From contig NW_003314317.1 of NCBI RefSeq assembly GCF_000143415.4, forward strand, positions 1 to 64,000: 64,000 bases of DNA, in the 5' to 3' direction. Numbering within the stretch: the first letter of the stretch is position 1; each line of letters opens with the position of its first letter. The DNA is from Selaginella moellendorffii (taxonomy: Eukaryota; Streptophyta; Lycopodiopsida; Selaginellales; Selaginellaceae). Positions 63,094 to 64,000 of the stretch are shown here, in pieces. Both the position numbers and the translations under genes were made by a program. The notes under the pieces are model-generated. The model was given only the letters and a program-made list of their open reading frames with translations. It was not told where the DNA came from and searched no databases.

Positions 63094-64000
63094 ATGGCGC
63101 GTTCTTCGACCGATCGGAGGGCGGGAGCGCTGGGAGATTTCGATGCGCTCCCGGATGAGCTGCTGTGCTCGGTGCTTGGATTGCTGGAGCCGCGCGACAT
63201 TGGCGCCATGGCGTGTGTTAGCAGGTATGAAGTGACTGAGCTCTAGGCTCTAGCTCTAGCTTGATCTGTCCCGGTGTTTCAGTGTGTTCTATGTACTGTG
63301 CAATGAGGAGCCGCTGTGGATGCGGATTTGCCTGTCGAACCGAGAGCGCGTCGATTCTCTCGTTTACAAGGGCTCTTGGAAGAGGACTGCTATGAAAAAC
63401 AAGTATGTTTGCATGCACTTTTTTTCCGTTTTGTGTTCGCTAAAGTGCTTGGTTTTCTCATAGAACTGGAAAACTCAATGGCAAAATCGAGCAGCTACAA
63501 TTCAATGGTGGGGTTTTCTTCCATCTCTTCAAAGCTTGCTAAAGCTTGTTCTTACCTTTGTCCACAGGTTTCACCTCCTTATACCTTTATCGAAGGTGGT
63601 ATCGGTGCCATATGTCGCTCGAGAATTTCTTCTACGACGCTGGAGCTATTGAAAGACGGAAGGAACTCTCCTATGATGTCTTTGTACAAAACTACGATGT
63701 TCAGAAACCTGTATGTTTCGGTGAGTGTCCCTGCCGACAGAAATTCTCACAGATTTTCTTTTATGCATCAGGTTCTCTTGACTGATCTGGCTGAGGACTG
63801 GCCTGCGAGACGAACTTGGACGATAGACCAACTTGTCCATCGCTACGGTGACTCCGAGTTCAAAGTTTCTCAATCATACGGGCAAAGGATACGCATGACG
63901 CTGAAAGATTATGCTGATTATACGAGGTCCCAACATGATGAAGATCCGCTGTATATATTTGACTCTTCTGTAAGTTCTTGTATTCGAGTGGCAGTTCAGA
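63094..64000 (+). CDS. F-box/JmjC demethylase, JMJ22-like (5' part)
   Basis: Runs off the right edge of the window. The N-terminal F-box reads DALPDELLCSVLGLLEPRDI, then GAMACVSS and, after an intron near 63225-63281, VFYVLCNEEPLWMRICLSN. Further exons give YKGSWKRTAMKN, GFTSLYLYRRWYRCHMSLEN, VLLTDLAEDWPARRTWTIDQ and IRMTLKDYADYTRSQHDEDP. This order and wording match Arabidopsis JMJ22, an F-box plus JmjC histone-arginine demethylase that acts in light-promoted germination. The iron-binding HxD of JmjC has not been reached by the window end, so activity cannot be judged. Introns are again about 55 bp. The start is the first ATG in frame with the F-box. Confidence 0.88.

Overview
The window looks like nuclear DNA of a land plant with a very compact genome, most likely the lycophyte Selaginella (probably S. 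moellendorffii). The content is plant-specific: phototropin, a class III peroxidase, a PPR protein, an LPA3-like plastid protein, a plastid GAPDH, a BYPASS1-like protein and a SHAQKYF MYB. Introns are mostly only 45-65 bp, genes are often 50-500 bp apart, and several large proteins are intronless. The species name is an inference from this architecture, not from a database match. I see no rRNA, tRNA, CRISPR array or intact transposon. All exon joins were read by eye from splice signals and family similarity.

Left part (1-23 kb). After a TATATAC microsatellite and AT-rich DNA come a GT92 glycosyltransferase (+), phototropin (+), a secreted class III peroxidase (+) with a GC-AG intron, a small secreted PEBP-like protein (-), a PP2-A10-like membrane protein (-) sharing a 108-bp bidirectional promoter with COQ6 (+), a short-chain dehydrogenase (+), a DIVARICATA-type MYB (+), a TauD/clavaminate-synthase-like oxygenase (-), an intronless 939-aa PPR protein (-), a decayed second copy of the PEBP-like gene (-) and a RING-finger protein (+).

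Middle (23.9-46.3 kb). A STE20/Hippo-like kinase (+), a ZNRD2-like zinc-ribbon protein (+) and a 2-oxoglutarate dioxygenase (-) whose stop codon overlaps that of the ZNRD2-like gene in one CTAG. Then come a SecA gene remnant bounded by short direct repeats, AT-rich DNA, a 3-exon hypothetical gene, a 285-aa protein with two retropepsin-like DTG motifs (-), a 64-aa four-exon microgene (-), plastid HSP70 (+), histidyl-tRNA synthetase (+) and a Furry-like scaffold of roughly 2,000 residues (+).

Right part (46.6-64 kb). A coiled-coil protein (-), a secreted protein made of tandem cysteine repeats (-), an oil-body-lipase-like class 3 lipase (-), an uncharacterised membrane protein (-), endonuclease V (-) only 40 bp behind LPA3 (-), a BYPASS1-like protein (+), EMC2 (+), plastid GAPDH (+), a pure (AT)n tract with 2 kb of AT-rich DNA, and the 5' part of an F-box/JmjC gene (+) running off the right end.

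Most genes are unrelated housekeeping or light/plastid genes. Two belong to one known eukaryotic network: the STE20/Hippo-like kinase and the Furry scaffold are both partners of NDR kinases (yeast RAM pathway: Kic1 and Tao3) and lie within 12 kb. The least expected items are the two-DTG retropepsin-like protein, the cysteine-repeat secreted protein, the microgene, the shared-stop convergent pair and the PEBP-like gene with its decayed copy.
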